From Dictyobacter kobayashii (lineage in GTDB: Bacteria; Chloroflexota; Ktedonobacteria; Ktedonobacterales; Ktedonobacteraceae): DNA of 64,000 nt. How positions within the stretch are numbered: position 1 is the stretch's first letter; each line of letters begins with the position of its first letter. The stretch lies in contig NZ_BIFS01000002.1 of NCBI RefSeq assembly GCF_003967555.1, forward strand, positions 1 to 64,000. Reading direction: 5' to 3'. The notes beneath the pieces were generated by a model. That model did no database searches, was not told the DNA's origin, and saw only the letters and a program-made list of their open reading frames with translations. The position numbers and the translations under genes were made by a program. Positions 19,200 through 28,743 of this stretch are shown here, in pieces.

Positions 19200-20050
19200 T
19201 TAAAGCACGCCTGCATCTCTAGCAGCATAATACGAAGGATAGAAGGGGCGGAAACCCAGTTCATCTCGGATGCGAAGGATATCAACGATCCCTTCCCACG
19301 GATCGTTGAGGGGAGCTGCTGCGTCACTTGCACCTTCCGGCAGGCCATTCAGGTGCCGCAACTCTGCGAGACTCATGGGTGCATCATCAGCAACATTGTA
19401 GATCTGGCCATCGATCCCAGAGGTGGCAACAGCACGCAGTAATGCCTGCGAGACATCGGCATGATGCACCATATGCAGCCGTTTTGCCGGATGCCACGAT
19501 TGCGTGAGTGGCAAGAACTCGGCCACATGCGGATCTCCTTCTCCATAGACAAAACCCAGACGCAGGATACGCACTCCCAACCCTCGCGTGCGATACAGTT
19601 CCTGTAGCGCCTGTTCAGCTGCGGCCTTGGTCTGCGGATAGGTGGATGCTGGCTGGAGGAGGTCATCTTCGCGCACAGGCCGACCACGACCCGGACCATA
19701 GACCAGGTTCGTGCTGGTGAAGACAAAACGCTCAACTCCTGCGGAAAGGGAGGCGTTCGCCAGAGCCAGAGCACCTTCCTCATTGGTCGTTCTGATTCGC
19801 TCCTGGTCAGTTCCCCGGAAGAAGGCCGCCAGATGAACGACGGTCTGGACTCCCGTAACAGCCGAAGTGAGGCTCTCTGACTGGCTGAGATCTCCCACGA
19901 TCACCTCAGCTCCCAGCTTGCGGAAAGCCTCAGCCTGCTCCGCTCGGCGAACGAGAAGACGCACGGTATGTTCGCGTTGCAACAGACGGGTACAAAATGG
20001 CTCCCAACCTTACCAGTTGCACCAGTGACAAGAATGGTTTTCATGATCAT
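19200..20050 (-). pseudogene. NAD-dependent epimerase/dehydratase, single frameshift near the N-terminus
   Basis: The start ATG (20050, AAGGAG four bases upstream) opens MIMKTILVTGATGKVGSHFV with the TGATGxVG dinucleotide-binding motif. About 20 codons in, near 19990 (TTTTGTACCC), the reading must shift to continue as RLLQREHTVRLLVRRAEQAE. The remaining 260 residues are intact: VVHLAAFFRG, the catalytic region FTSTNLVYGPGRG, and YPQTKAAAEQ with the YxxxK pair. The enzyme would act on a nucleotide sugar or related carbonyl. The lesion is a one-base deletion, so either a recent pseudogene or an assembly indel. It is divergent from the XRE-type regulator at 20227. Confidence 0.82.
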
Positions 20051-20226
20051 TTGACTCCTTGTGGATGAAAACTTCTCTCTTACTGTCGAAAGAGAGGCAT
20101 TGCCAGGTCTCTTCGCACGTTTCACTTGACCTGGATACGACATGCTTAGTATGCTTGAGAGAGAAGCAGATAACCAACCTCTCGTGATCGTATGATTGCG
20201 AGTAGTAGGATAAGGAGATGGAACAG

Positions 20227-21060
20227 ATGGAAGAGACAGAACGAGAACGCCGACAAGCGCTCGCGGCCTTCTTGCGCACCCGCCGCGCCCGGCTCTCTCA
20301 AGCAGAGGTAGGATTACCAGCACGCAGCAGGCGCCGAACGCCAGGGCTGCGGCGCGAAGACGTGGCGGAATTGGCGAATATCGGGGTCTCCTGGTATACC
20401 TTGCTGGAGCAGGGACAGGAGGTTCATCCCTCAATGTCCGTTCTGGAAAGCATAGCGCAGGCGCTCAGGCTCACGCCTGCAGAGGAGCAGCATCTGTTCA
20501 GGCTTTCAGGTCACACCCTGCCAGCGAAAACGCCAGCAGAGGAAGAAGAGGTTCCACTGGCATTACGGCGCACGGTGGACGCGCTGACTCCTTATCCAGC
20601 CTTTGTGATCGGGCGGCGCTGGGACGTTCTCTTCTGGAATCGGGCGGCTGGCCTGCTCTTTCGCTTTGATGAACCCTTTCCACCGCACTCGCTCAATGTA
20701 GTCTGGCGCTACTTGCAGCTGCAAGGACGCCCGCTCGATCTTGACTGGGAGGTGCAGATGCGCAATCTGGTGGCCCAATTTCGTGCCGATTACGCCCGCT
20801 ATCCGGGCGATGCTTCGTTTGAAGAATTACTCCATGATTTGCAGGACATGAGCCCATTATTTCGGGAATGGTGGGAGCAACAGGATGTACGAGGGTTGCC
20901 CGATGGACCCCGATCCATGATCCACCCGGCGCTCGGTCTCCTGGAATTTGACCATGTGACCTTTCAGGCCTCTTTTTCTTCCGATCTCCGTGTGAAAGTC
21001 TATGCCGCTTCCCCTGCAACCGCTTCAAAGTTAGAACAGGCGTTGTCTGCAACCTCTTGA
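20227..21060 (+). CDS. XRE-family regulator with MmyB-like ligand-binding domain
   Basis: The protein has 277 residues. The N-terminal helix-turn-helix (about 10-85) has the family pattern LAAFLRTRRARLS, TPGLRREDVAELANIGVSWY and LEQGQ. The C-terminal MmyB-like PAS-type domain holds PAFVIGRRWDVLFWNRAA, NVVWRYL, a DLDWEVQMRNLVAQFRADYA helix, and HPALGLLEFDHVTFQ. Such regulators usually control the adjacent divergent gene, here the NAD-dependent epimerase at 20050. AAGGAG lies nine bases before the ATG at 20227; the ATG at 20218 immediately follows it and is less likely. Confidence 0.88.
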   Translation: MEETERERRQALAAFLRTRRARLSQAEVGLPARSRRRTPGLRREDVAELANIGVSWYTLLEQGQEVHPSMSVLESIAQALRLTPAEEQHLFRLSGHTLPAKTPAEEEEVPLALRRTVDALTPYPAFVIGRRWDVLFWNRAAGLLFRFDEPFPPHSLNVVWRYLQLQGRPLDLDWEVQMRNLVAQFRADYARYPGDASFEELLHDLQDMSPLFREWWEQQDVRGLPDGPRSMIHPALGLLEFDHVTFQASFSSDLRVKVYAASPATASKLEQALSATS

Positions 21061-21142
21061 TGGGAGATCATAAGCCAAACCCGCATCTCGTTGCACATCT
21101 CGTGGGCAAAATGTATTCAAAAAGTGGTGAAAGCTCAATGAC

Positions 21143-22003
21143 TCATTTTTTGCCAGCATTGGAGGAACTGGATTGGAGGCAAGCAAAGTAATCGATGACA
21201 AACTCGCGGAACTGCCGAACTGCCAGCGAAAGGGAACGATCAGTGTTCCAGGAGAGTCCAATCAGCCGTTGACATTTCGGTTCCGAAATGGGCACGTGAA
21301 TTACTGCTGGACCAACCGACCCTTGCCAGGAAATCGCAGGCGCAAAAGCAACCCCTTGTTCTGCCCTGATGAGTCCTCTGATCGTTGAAGGCTCATCACT
21401 CTCAAAAAGAATCTTGGGACGAAAACCCGCCTGTTGACAGAAAGTATCGGTCAAGGCACGCAAACTATGACCTGCCTTCAGGCTGATAAATGCTTCGTCG
21501 GCAACCTCTTGAAGATGAATATGGGAACGCTTCGCCAATGGATGTGTTGGAGGAACTGCCAGGAAAATGTCCTCTGTCAATAACGTGACACTGGTGACCC
21601 CTGGTTGTTGGAGAGGAGGAGATGAGATATATAAGTCACACGTTCCCTTCGTGAGTTGGAACGCGATGTTCGCAACCGTCCTGGCTTCATGTTGTGAGAG
21701 TTGGAAATGAATGGCCTGGTGATCTTTGAGAAAGGCACTGAGCAAGTCGGGAAGCAGATGTGTTGCCACACTCATCCCCAATTCAATCTCTCCTTGTCTG
21801 CCCTGGGCAAGATCGTTGATTTCACGTTTCCCCTGCACAAGTTCCTCAAAGATACGGTCGACATGCTGAATATACGCACGACCAAAGTGATTCAGGCGAA
21901 TATTTCTTCCTACACGATCAAACAAAGGCACACCTAGCTCCTCCTCCAGGCGAGCAATCGTATGATTCAGCGCCGGCTGGACAATGCCTAAATTTTCAAC
22001 AGC
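21143..22003 (-). pseudogene. LysR-family regulator with truncated helix-turn-helix
   Basis: The minus-strand frame reads IVQPALNHTIARLEEELGVP, LFDRVGRNIRLNHFGRAY, then a complete substrate-binding domain (about 90-290). That domain has GEIELGMSVATHLLPDLL, LFLAVPPTHPLAKRS-like features and GVAFAPAISW. The first roughly 20 residues of the DNA-binding domain are missing: a TGA lies at 22004-22006 and no in-frame ATG exists before 21931. The break is about 55 bases from the start of cassette copy 2 (22061), so cassette arrival may have cut the gene. The 21931 ATG would give a protein without a usable HTH. Confidence 0.75.
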
Positions 22004-22060
22004 TCACCCGGCGCCGTGGCGTGACGTATCACATTGATTCCGTCAAAAGAAATCAATCAG

Positions 22061-22330
22061 ACAAAGGCTAGAATGAGGAAGCGTCGAAAGGCCCCATCCG
22101 AAATGAGTTCGAAGATGCAGCGCAATCACCAGATGGCCAGATCCGTCCGCTTTCTGGCTTCATCGACCATTGGCACTACCTTCGCAGCGGGCTATAGTAT
22201 CAACAGGTGGTTGATTGATCCTGGTCCAACCCCATCCAACCATGGAAGGAGATCCACAAGTGCAAAGGAGAAAGAGAGCCATGCCGGTCTTCGATTCGTT
22301 TCTGACGACTATCCAGCACGCGGGCGTGTT
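22061..22330 (+). repeat. Dispersed upstream cassette, copy 2 (before GlxA-type regulator)
   Basis: This is the longest of the three copies. It runs from acaaaggctagaatgaggaa through atggccagatccgtccgctt and tggttgattgatcctggtcc to the first dozen codons of the regulator at 22281. The upstream 220 bases look non-coding, because differences among the copies fall at all codon positions and include stops. Confidence 0.8.
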
Positions 22331-23297
22331 AAAGACGCGGGAGCAGCGCGTGCTTTTCCTGGTGCTGCCACAGGTCAACCTGCTGGACCTGGCGGGACCA
22401 GCACAGGTTTTTGACGCCGCAGCGCGGCTGGGCATGCCCTACAGGCTGATCTTCTGCGCCCATCGACCAGAGGTGTGCAGCGCGCAAGGACTGAGCTTTG
22501 CCCATCTCCAGCCGCTCGAACCCATCCAGCCAGACGATCTGGTGATCGTGCCAGGTCTGAAGCTCGGTAGCGAGAAATCGAGGAGAGGGTTTTGGGATCC
22601 GTCGATCATCCACTGGCTGCGCCAGGCCTATGATGGCGGCAGCCCCATCGCCTCCGTCTGCACCGGCGCCTTCGCCCTTGGCGAGGCTGGCCTGCTCGAC
22701 GGTCGTCGTTGTACCACGCATTGGGCATCTCTCGCTGCCCTGCAGGAACACTATCCGCGCGCACGTGTCCTCGACAGTGCCCTCTTCGTGCAGGACAGGC
22801 GCGTCACTACCAGTGCCGGTATCGCTTCGGGCATCGACATGGCGCTCTCACTTCTGGAGCAGCGACACGGTCCCCTCTTCACCGCCCAGGTCGCACGTTA
22901 TCTCGTGGTTTATGTGCGGCGCAACGGCTCACAATCGCAGGACAGCATCTATCTGCAGTACCGCACCCATCTGGACCCCGCCGTGCATCAAGCCCAGGAC
23001 TACCTGATCAACCACATCACAGGATCGATCTCGCTGCAAACGCTCGCCGACACTGTCCATCTCAGTGTACGCAGCCTTACACGTAGCTTTAAAGAGGCCA
23101 CCGGTCTGACCCCGGTACAATATCATCAGCGCCTGCAGCTCGAACTGGCCACCACGTTTCTGCACGACCCTGGTCTGAGCATCGAAGAGGTTGCGCACAA
23201 ATGCGGCTTCGAGGACGCACGCCACTTCCGCCGCCTCTGGCAGCGCACCTTTGGCGTTCCACCCTCCGTCAGCCGCAGCATTCACAATATCTCGTGA
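22281..23297 (+). CDS. GlxA-type AraC-family transcriptional regulator
   Basis: The protein has 338 residues. The N-terminal DJ-1/PfpI-like domain (about 22-190) has VLFLVLPQVNLLDLAGPAQVF, DDLVIVPG and the Cys-containing elbow SVCTGAFALGEAGLLDG, followed by THW. The C-terminal AraC domain (about 240-335) has a helix-turn-helix LQTLADTVHLSVRSLTRSF and the signature SIEEVAHKCGFEDARHFRRLWQ. It probably senses a small ligand and regulates nearby catabolic genes. The MFS transporter downstream is a candidate target. GGAGAAAGAG precedes the ATG at 22281; an alternative ATG at 22242 would add 13 residues. The 5' end lies inside the repeated cassette. Confidence 0.9.
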   Translation: MPVFDSFLTTIQHAGVLKTREQRVLFLVLPQVNLLDLAGPAQVFDAAARLGMPYRLIFCAHRPEVCSAQGLSFAHLQPLEPIQPDDLVIVPGLKLGSEKSRRGFWDPSIIHWLRQAYDGGSPIASVCTGAFALGEAGLLDGRRCTTHWASLAALQEHYPRARVLDSALFVQDRRVTTSAGIASGIDMALSLLEQRHGPLFTAQVARYLVVYVRRNGSQSQDSIYLQYRTHLDPAVHQAQDYLINHITGSISLQTLADTVHLSVRSLTRSFKEATGLTPVQYHQRLQLELATTFLHDPGLSIEEVAHKCGFEDARHFRRLWQRTFGVPPSVSRSIHNIS

Positions 23298-23748
23298 TTC
23301 ATTCAAGAGAGCACATACCTGACCGGTATAAAAAATGATCGGGAGGCCCCTATGAGCCTCTCACTCACAAGGCGGAGCGCCAGTCACTCCGAAACAAAAG
23401 GAAAACTACTTATGATATGAAATACAGTCATCCTTACGACGCGTCACCCTGAGCTATGTTACCTTTGGAAAACCAAACGGTCCGCACGCCACGACCTCTG
23501 CGGTGGTTCACACAGGGAGGATAATGCGTTGCAAAGCTTGCAATGTGATCGAACGTTCGTGAACGTTCACAAGGCCCGTTTTGAATTCAAAGGACCTTCG
23601 GCCTGATTCAATGACTCCTTTGGTAGCTCACGGCGGCTTTTGTATGATGCCTTTCAGGACCACCAGTTCTGCGCACAAGGGCCTTGCAACGATAGCGAAA
23701 TTTAAGGTGAATTATCTATGCTTTTCATGAAAGGAACTCTTTCTTACG
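23298..23748. other. Intergenic, possible gene remnant and promoter
   Basis: About 450 bases. Near 23445-23500 one frame reads GVTLSYVTFGKPNGPHATT, loosely like the start of a homoserine-acetyltransferase-type hydrolase, too short to claim. A tandem palindrome (23551-23570) lies upstream of the MFS gene. Confidence 0.35.
23551..23570. promoter_or_regulatory. Tandem GAACGTTC palindromes, candidate operator
   Basis: GAACGTTC, itself a perfect palindrome, occurs at 23551-23558 and again at 23561-23568, one helical turn apart. It lies about 180 bases before the MFS start. Such spacing suits a dimeric or tetrameric repressor. The cognate regulator is not known; the upstream AraC or a TetR-type protein are possibilities. 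Confidence 0.45.
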
Positions 23749-24978
23749 ATGTCGATACATACCAAATCCCCTGTGGAAGCGCCTGCAGACAGGATCAATC
23801 CGCGTATCTTTCTCCTGGCGCTCGGGATGTTTGCGTTGGGGACCGATGCCTTTGTCATCGCAGGCGTGCTTCCCGTCATCGCACACGAAACTGGAGTGCA
23901 GGAGGCGCTGGCTGGACAATTGGTCACGGCCTTCTCGCTGGTCTATGGCCTGGGAGCACCACTGCTGGCTGTGCTGACCGCTCGCTGGTCACCAACACGC
24001 GTGCTGATCGTCGCGCTCGGCCTCTTTTGCCTGTCGAATCTGGGCTCAGCCATTGCCCCGAATTTCCCCCTGCTCCTGATCACGCGTATCCTGACAGGAT
24101 GCTTCGCTGCGAGCTATGCCCCGCTTGCCTATACGGTGGGTATCGCTCTGGCACCACCAGAGAAGCGTGGGCAGGCGTTGGCGTTGGTCGTCATGGGGAT
24201 AACAGTAGCTACGGCGTTCGGCGTCCCGCTGGGAACATGGGTCGGGAACCATCTGGGCTGGCGCTTCTCCTTCGGGCTGATCGTGCTGCTATCGGGGATA
24301 GCGTTTCTCACACTGCTCGTCTTTAAACTGCCGCAGATAGCGGCTACTGCACAGCTCTCACTACGTGCACGCCTGGCGCCCATAGGTCAGCCTGTCATCA
24401 TGATGGCTCTCCTGGCAGCGCTGTTCTGGAACATAGGAGCCTATGTCATCTATACTTATGTCGCCGTGATCTTGCAGCACAACCTGCACATCAGCGATAC
24501 CAGTAGCCTGTTCGTTGCCTACGGCCTCGGCGTCGTCGCTGGTAGCTGGTCGGGGGGACACCTGGCCGACCGCTTCGGTGCGCAACGCCCACTGCTGATC
24601 AGCCTGATTGCACTGATCATTATCGAGACAGTGCTGGCACTGATCACGACCACATTCATCGGAAGCTTCCTGATCCTTTTTCTGTGGGGTGCCTTGATTG
24701 GGCTTATCTTTATCCCGCAGCAACATCGCCTGCTGAGCATCGCGCCCGAACACGCCAACGTCATCCTCGCGCTCAACAACTCGGCTCTCTACTTAGGCAT
24801 TGCCGGAGGGGCTGCCATCGGTGGTCTTGCATTGCGAGCAGTCCCGGTCACGCACCTTGGCTGGATTGGCGCTGCCTCGTGCCTGCTGGCACTCGTGATC
24901 TTCCTGTTCAGCATGCGCCTGAGCACACGCAGCAAGTTCGATGATGCTGGGCGCCCTGGACGCGGGACGATGCACTGA
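23749..24978 (+). CDS. MFS transporter, DHA1-type drug/metabolite exporter
   Basis: The protein has 409 residues with about 12 hydrophobic membrane segments. It shows the DHA1 patterns of proton-driven exporters: ALGTDAFVIAGVLPVIAHE in helix 1, GAPLLAVLTARWSPTRVLI (motif A region), ILTGCFAASYAPLAYTV, and AFGVPLGTWVGNHLGWRFSF (motif C-like). It acts in the inner membrane, likely extruding a drug, arabinose-like sugar or metabolite. The ATG at 23749 is the best in-frame start, with AAAGGAA 13 bases upstream. It follows the GlxA-type regulator on the same strand. Confidence 0.9.
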   Translation: MSIHTKSPVEAPADRINPRIFLLALGMFALGTDAFVIAGVLPVIAHETGVQEALAGQLVTAFSLVYGLGAPLLAVLTARWSPTRVLIVALGLFCLSNLGSAIAPNFPLLLITRILTGCFAASYAPLAYTVGIALAPPEKRGQALALVVMGITVATAFGVPLGTWVGNHLGWRFSFGLIVLLSGIAFLTLLVFKLPQIAATAQLSLRARLAPIGQPVIMMALLAALFWNIGAYVIYTYVAVILQHNLHISDTSSLFVAYGLGVVAGSWSGGHLADRFGAQRPLLISLIALIIIETVLALITTTFIGSFLILFLWGALIGLIFIPQQHRLLSIAPEHANVILALNNSALYLGIAGGAAIGGLALRAVPVTHLGWIGAASCLLALVIFLFSMRLSTRSKFDDAGRPGRGTMH

Positions 24979-25120
24979 TTCCGTTTGAGAATCACAGAGA
25001 CGGCGTGGGTGGAGGAGGGCGGACGCACATGGCGTTGTCACCAGGGGAGATGCCGGAGCAGATTCTGCTCAGAGAGCATCTAAACAAATGTCTGAGCGCG
25101 GCTGGTAGGTGCTGACACCA

Positions 25121-25188
25121 GCCGATGCTGCGCGGTTGCGAACGCAGAACAGTGAAACCGGCTGCGCTCACCATCTGTGCGAAGGCGG
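25121..25188 (-). pseudogene. Fragment duplicated from the alpha/beta-hydrolase gene
   Basis: On the minus strand the bases encode AFAQMVSAAGFTVLRSQPRSIG, nearly identical to residues of the hydrolase at 14835-15632 (AFAQMVSAAGFTVLRPQPRGIG). The matched DNA is about 68 bases with a handful of differences. The rest of the gene is absent, so this is a stray paralogous remnant. Confidence 0.7.
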
Positions 25189-25252
25189 CTTTCTGATGGC
25201 TACCCCGAAGAGCCCGTCTACGAGCATTAAGTAACGCCATGTGCAAGTTTTC

Positions 25253-25600
25253 TTAAGCGGCCAATTGATCGAAGTGAAGAGGAGGAACCTCCTGTTGCTG
25301 ATTGAGCAAAAAGCACATGCTGTGCATCAAAATGCATCGCGACAAGCGATTGCGCAAATGCCACAGATCTCGTGCCCAGACCTGTTTGATCTTGCACCGA
25401 TCGGTCAGTTGCCCAAAGACCGTGTCAATGCAATACCGAACCCGTCCCAGCACCAAGCTTTGATAGGGTACGGCCTTGGGAGAATGCGCTTTGCGGAACG
25501 GGGCTTGCAAGAGAATCCCTTTGCTACGCAAAAACGCTTGCAGGTCTGGAAGCCAGTAGTTCCGATCGCCCAAGACGACGCCCGTGGTGCGCCATCTTTT
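25253..25600 (-). pseudogene. DDE transposase C-terminal fragment (IS982-like)
   Basis: About 115 codons on the minus strand read VLGDRNYWLPDLQAFLRSKG, ILLQAPFRKAHSP, RVRYCIDTVFGQLTDRCKIK and VWARDLWHLRNRLSRCILMH before a stop. The pattern RxxIDTVFxQL...ARxLWxLxxRLxRxIL resembles the C-terminal domain of IS982/IS4-type transposases. The N-terminal catalytic half is missing. The broken end adjoins the broken end of the permease gene on the other strand. Confidence 0.7.
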
Positions 25601-26111
25601 TCTAGTTATGCTCTCAACTCTGATGTTGCCACAAATCCTGACTGTCATCCCCACATATGTCCTTTTCGCTCATATCGGCTTGATTAACACCTACTGGCCC
25701 TGGATTCTCTGGGGTTTGGGAAGTTCGCCCTTCCTTTCTTTTTTATTTCGCCAGTTTTTTTCCAGTATCCCTGTTGAACTGGAAGAGGCGGCGATTCTCG
25801 ATGGCTGTGGCTATTTTCGGATCTTTTTGCAGATTTTTCTGCCCCTTTCTCTTCCATCGATTGCCACCGCTGCGATTCTCTCCTTCACCTCAGTCTGGGG
25901 AGACTATATCACTCCCTCGCTGTTTTTGAGTCAAAACAACACGACGCTGGCCGTTGCGATGAGCCAGGGCTACACCAATATCAACGGCTTTCCACTCAAT
26001 AATGTGATTGCAGCAGGGGCCGTTCTCTACGTCATCCCGGTGATCATTCTGTTCTTCTTTGCTCAACGCTACTTTGTAAGCGCAATCGTGACCTCTGGAC
26101 TCAAAGGATGA
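25600..26111 (+). pseudogene. Sugar ABC transporter permease, N-terminus lost
   Basis: About 170 residues of a MalG/AraQ-type (CUT1) permease remain, beginning near LMLPQILTVIPTYVLFAHIG. Hydrophobic helices continue through a clear EAA loop (PVELEEAAILDGCGYFRIFL) and end ISAIVTSGLKG-like. A normal protein of this family has about 280 residues, so the first three helices are gone. They were replaced by the transposase fragment at 25253-25600, which points to IS-mediated deletion. The solute-binding protein and partner permease are not found nearby. It precedes a secreted carbohydrate-active protein that probably fed the lost transporter. Confidence 0.8.
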
Positions 26112-26217
26112 ATCTTTCCGCGAGGAGAAATTATGGCTGATCTCTCCTCGTTTTTCGAGAATTTTGGGATTGTTGTGCCCCAGCGTTTTAGCCGCATTAG
26201 GAACATGGAGGTTTCTT

Positions 26218-28278
26218 ATGACTACGCACAAGCGCAGCCGCATTTGTCGTCACTTTTTACTTGTCGCACTTGTATGCATGACCGTCGGTGCAATTGCTGT
26301 CTTTTTACCTGAGCAGCATACTGCTCACGCGGCCAACTTTACCTGGTCTCTGGGATCCGATACGCCCTTTACCCAGATGAACAATGAGGATCTCGATCCG
26401 GGCGTTCTCCACGATGGCTCAAATCTCTGGGTGATTTATAGCAGCGGTGAAAATATTGTCCATCGTCTTGAAGGTACGACGATGGACAACCTGGTTGAGC
26501 AGTCAAATGGTGTCCTGGACTCCTCGTTTAACAAGCCCTATGGCGATGACCGTTACTGGTTCGGTGGCATGTGGAGCGATGGCTCTACCTGGTATGCAAC
26601 CGTTCACATCGAATTTCACTACGGTTCGGGAAACTTCAACCATTTTCGTAGAATAGACATGGCAACCTCGACTGACCATGGAGCAACCTGGCACGATCAG
26701 GGAGATATCCTGACCAGTGATAACTCCTATAACCAGAGCGATTATCCCAATGGATATATCGACTTTGGTGACGGCGATCAGAAGCTCTTTGTGGATACCG
26801 CGAGTGGATACTTTTATATCTACTACATGCATGCCTGGGTAGATACTACCCAGGATGTCCGTTATCAATCAATGCGTGTTGCTCGCTGTCCGATCAGTGC
26901 CAAAATGGCTCCGGGGTGTTGGGAAAAATGGTACAACAATAGCTGGACTCAACCCGGTCTGGGCGGGCGTGATAGCGATGTGTTTACCAATGAGGACAGT
27001 TCAACTGTGTTTTACGACACCTATCTCCACAAATACGTTGCCATTGGAAACTTCGGTGCCTTCATATCCACGGCGACGGACTTAAACACCCAGAACTGGA
27101 CTCCACGCGAAGCTTTTGCCACCGGGCGCCTGCAATGGTATAACTGGCCTATCGATCCTACGACATGGGATCGCTATACCATCGGTCAGAGTTTCAGGCT
27201 GTACTCAGCCTCTAATGATGCTGACGGTCAGACAAAGTATATGACTGTCACCTTTGGTAGTGGCTCGACCACCTTCTCTGGATTTACTCCTTATTATGCG
27301 CCGGTTTCGGTTAACGATGCGAATCCAGGCTGGCAGAGAAACTTTCCGACAGGCGCATACAATAGTACCTATACCAATAATTTCGATGGAGGTTTAGCAG
27401 GCTGGCAAACCGTTTACCAACCTGGCAATTCAAGCTGGTCTCAAAGTGGCGATACCCTCGTCGGGACGGTGAATGATGGTTCAGAAATACGGGGGATCGA
27501 TACCAATGCTCCCAACGTTGCGGATGGAGACTTGAGCTTTACCGTCAACCCTGTTTCAGGGTCACGTTTGGGGGCAATCTTCCGTTATACCTCGAACAGT
27601 AATTTCGCGATGATCTACTACGATAATGGCGTCGTTGGATATCAAAATGCGAATACGTATGCTCCTCTCTTTAACCTTTCACTGTCCTCAGGAACCTGGC
27701 ATACATTCGAGATAGGCTTCAACGGATCGAACATAACAATTACGATTGACTATGTGCAAAAATATAGCGGGTCTATTCCTGCCTTGCCAACTAACGCGGG
27801 ACAGATCGGCTTCCGCACCTGGTCCAACTCAACCAACATCTTTGATAGTGTCGTGGAAGCATATAACAACAACCGGGTCAGTAACCCGGGGTTTGAAAGC
27901 GGTTCGTTCAGTTCCTGGACCAACTATGGCTCATCTTCGGTTGTAGCAACGAATGCGCACAGTGGTACCTACGCGGCTCAGCTTGGTACCAGTTCTGCCA
28001 TTGAGGGTACTGAACAGGTTATCAATGGGTTGAGCCCAAATACCACCTACACACTCACGGGATGGGCAAAAGTTACCAATCCAGGCGATACAATCTACAT
28101 CGGGGTGAAAGGCTTTGACTCTAACGGGACCGAAAACAAACAGGGGATTACGAGTACTACGTATACGCAAGCCACTGTTTCGTTTACCACCGGACCAAAT
28201 TCCACGAGTGCCACAATCTATCTCTTTATGTTTTCCGCTTCGGCACCTGGCTATGGAGATGATTTTGTCGTGGGGTAA
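26218..28278 (+). CDS. Secreted glycoside-hydrolase-like protein with carbohydrate-binding C-terminus
   Basis: The ATG at 26218 follows GGAGG. The 686-residue protein begins with a signal peptide (KRSR..HFLLVALVCMTVGAIAV, cleavage near AHAAN). Residues about 35-370 look like a five-bladed-propeller glycosidase or sialidase-type fold (DLDPGVLHDGSNLWVIYSS, YFYIYYMHAW, YDTYLHKYVAIGNFG). Residues about 385-555 resemble a laminin-G/DUF1080-type jelly roll (NFDGGLAGWQTVY, SGTWHTFEIGFNGSNITITI). The last 130 residues resemble CBM4/9 (NPGFESGSFSSWTNYG, LSPNTTYTLTGWAKV). It likely degrades an extracellular polysaccharide; the catalytic residues and substrate could not be assigned. A GH family needs a profile search. 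Confidence 0.82.
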   Translation: MTTHKRSRICRHFLLVALVCMTVGAIAVFLPEQHTAHAANFTWSLGSDTPFTQMNNEDLDPGVLHDGSNLWVIYSSGENIVHRLEGTTMDNLVEQSNGVLDSSFNKPYGDDRYWFGGMWSDGSTWYATVHIEFHYGSGNFNHFRRIDMATSTDHGATWHDQGDILTSDNSYNQSDYPNGYIDFGDGDQKLFVDTASGYFYIYYMHAWVDTTQDVRYQSMRVARCPISAKMAPGCWEKWYNNSWTQPGLGGRDSDVFTNEDSSTVFYDTYLHKYVAIGNFGAFISTATDLNTQNWTPREAFATGRLQWYNWPIDPTTWDRYTIGQSFRLYSASNDADGQTKYMTVTFGSGSTTFSGFTPYYAPVSVNDANPGWQRNFPTGAYNSTYTNNFDGGLAGWQTVYQPGNSSWSQSGDTLVGTVNDGSEIRGIDTNAPNVADGDLSFTVNPVSGSRLGAIFRYTSNSNFAMIYYDNGVVGYQNANTYAPLFNLSLSSGTWHTFEIGFNGSNITITIDYVQKYSGSIPALPTNAGQIGFRTWSNSTNIFDSVVEAYNNNRVSNPGFESGSFSSWTNYGSSSVVATNAHSGTYAAQLGTSSAIEGTEQVINGLSPNTTYTLTGWAKVTNPGDTIYIGVKGFDSNGTENKQGITSTTYTQATVSFTTGPNSTSATIYLFMFSASAPGYGDDFVVG

Positions 28279-28486
28279 GCATTGGAGGCATGGCAAACCC
28301 ATCTGGATCTCCTCTGGCTGGCAGCATATTCCTCAGAGAGTGTTACATGACTTCCTCAGGAAATCTCGACAGCAATTGAGGTAGGAGATCACCTCCAGTT
28401 CGTTGACAGCCATCCAGGCAGGCTCAACGACTGTGGGCTACCACAGTGATCCAGATTGTCTCGTACGTGTTGCAGAACAGGAACGG

Positions 28487-28536
28487 CGAAAAGTGGCAAG
28501 AAAACAGATGAGCACCAGTTTTCTTGCCACTTTTCG
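28487..28536. terminator. 19-bp perfect hairpin between convergent genes
   Basis: Arms cgaaaagtggcaagaaaac (28487-28505) and gttttcttgccacttttcg (28518-28536) are exact complements around a 12-base loop. It lies between the convergent secreted-protein gene and the membrane-protein gene, and could terminate both. Confidence 0.7.
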
Positions 28537-28743
28537 TATCTCTTTCTCTACGGCAGTGGGTCTGTTGAGGATTTACATTAATAAGTGTCATTTGTCGAAT
28601 GTCTTGGGTCTTACCCACTCTCGATGCCACTGGCAAGACCCCAAGCATTTGACGATAAAGAAAGAAAGAAATAGAAAAACGAAAGAAAAAATGGTGGAGG
28701 AGCACCCAGAAGAGCACGATGCATGAGTGTTTGCACGGGGAAC
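28537..28743. other. Intergenic tail between convergent genes
   Basis: About 200 bases with an A-rich stretch (28650-28690) and no supported gene. Confidence 0.35.

Noticed and set aside
23445..23510. Possible homoserine-acetyltransferase-like start (GVTLSYVTFGKPNG)
   Set aside because: Only about 20 residues resemble the family, too short for a claim.
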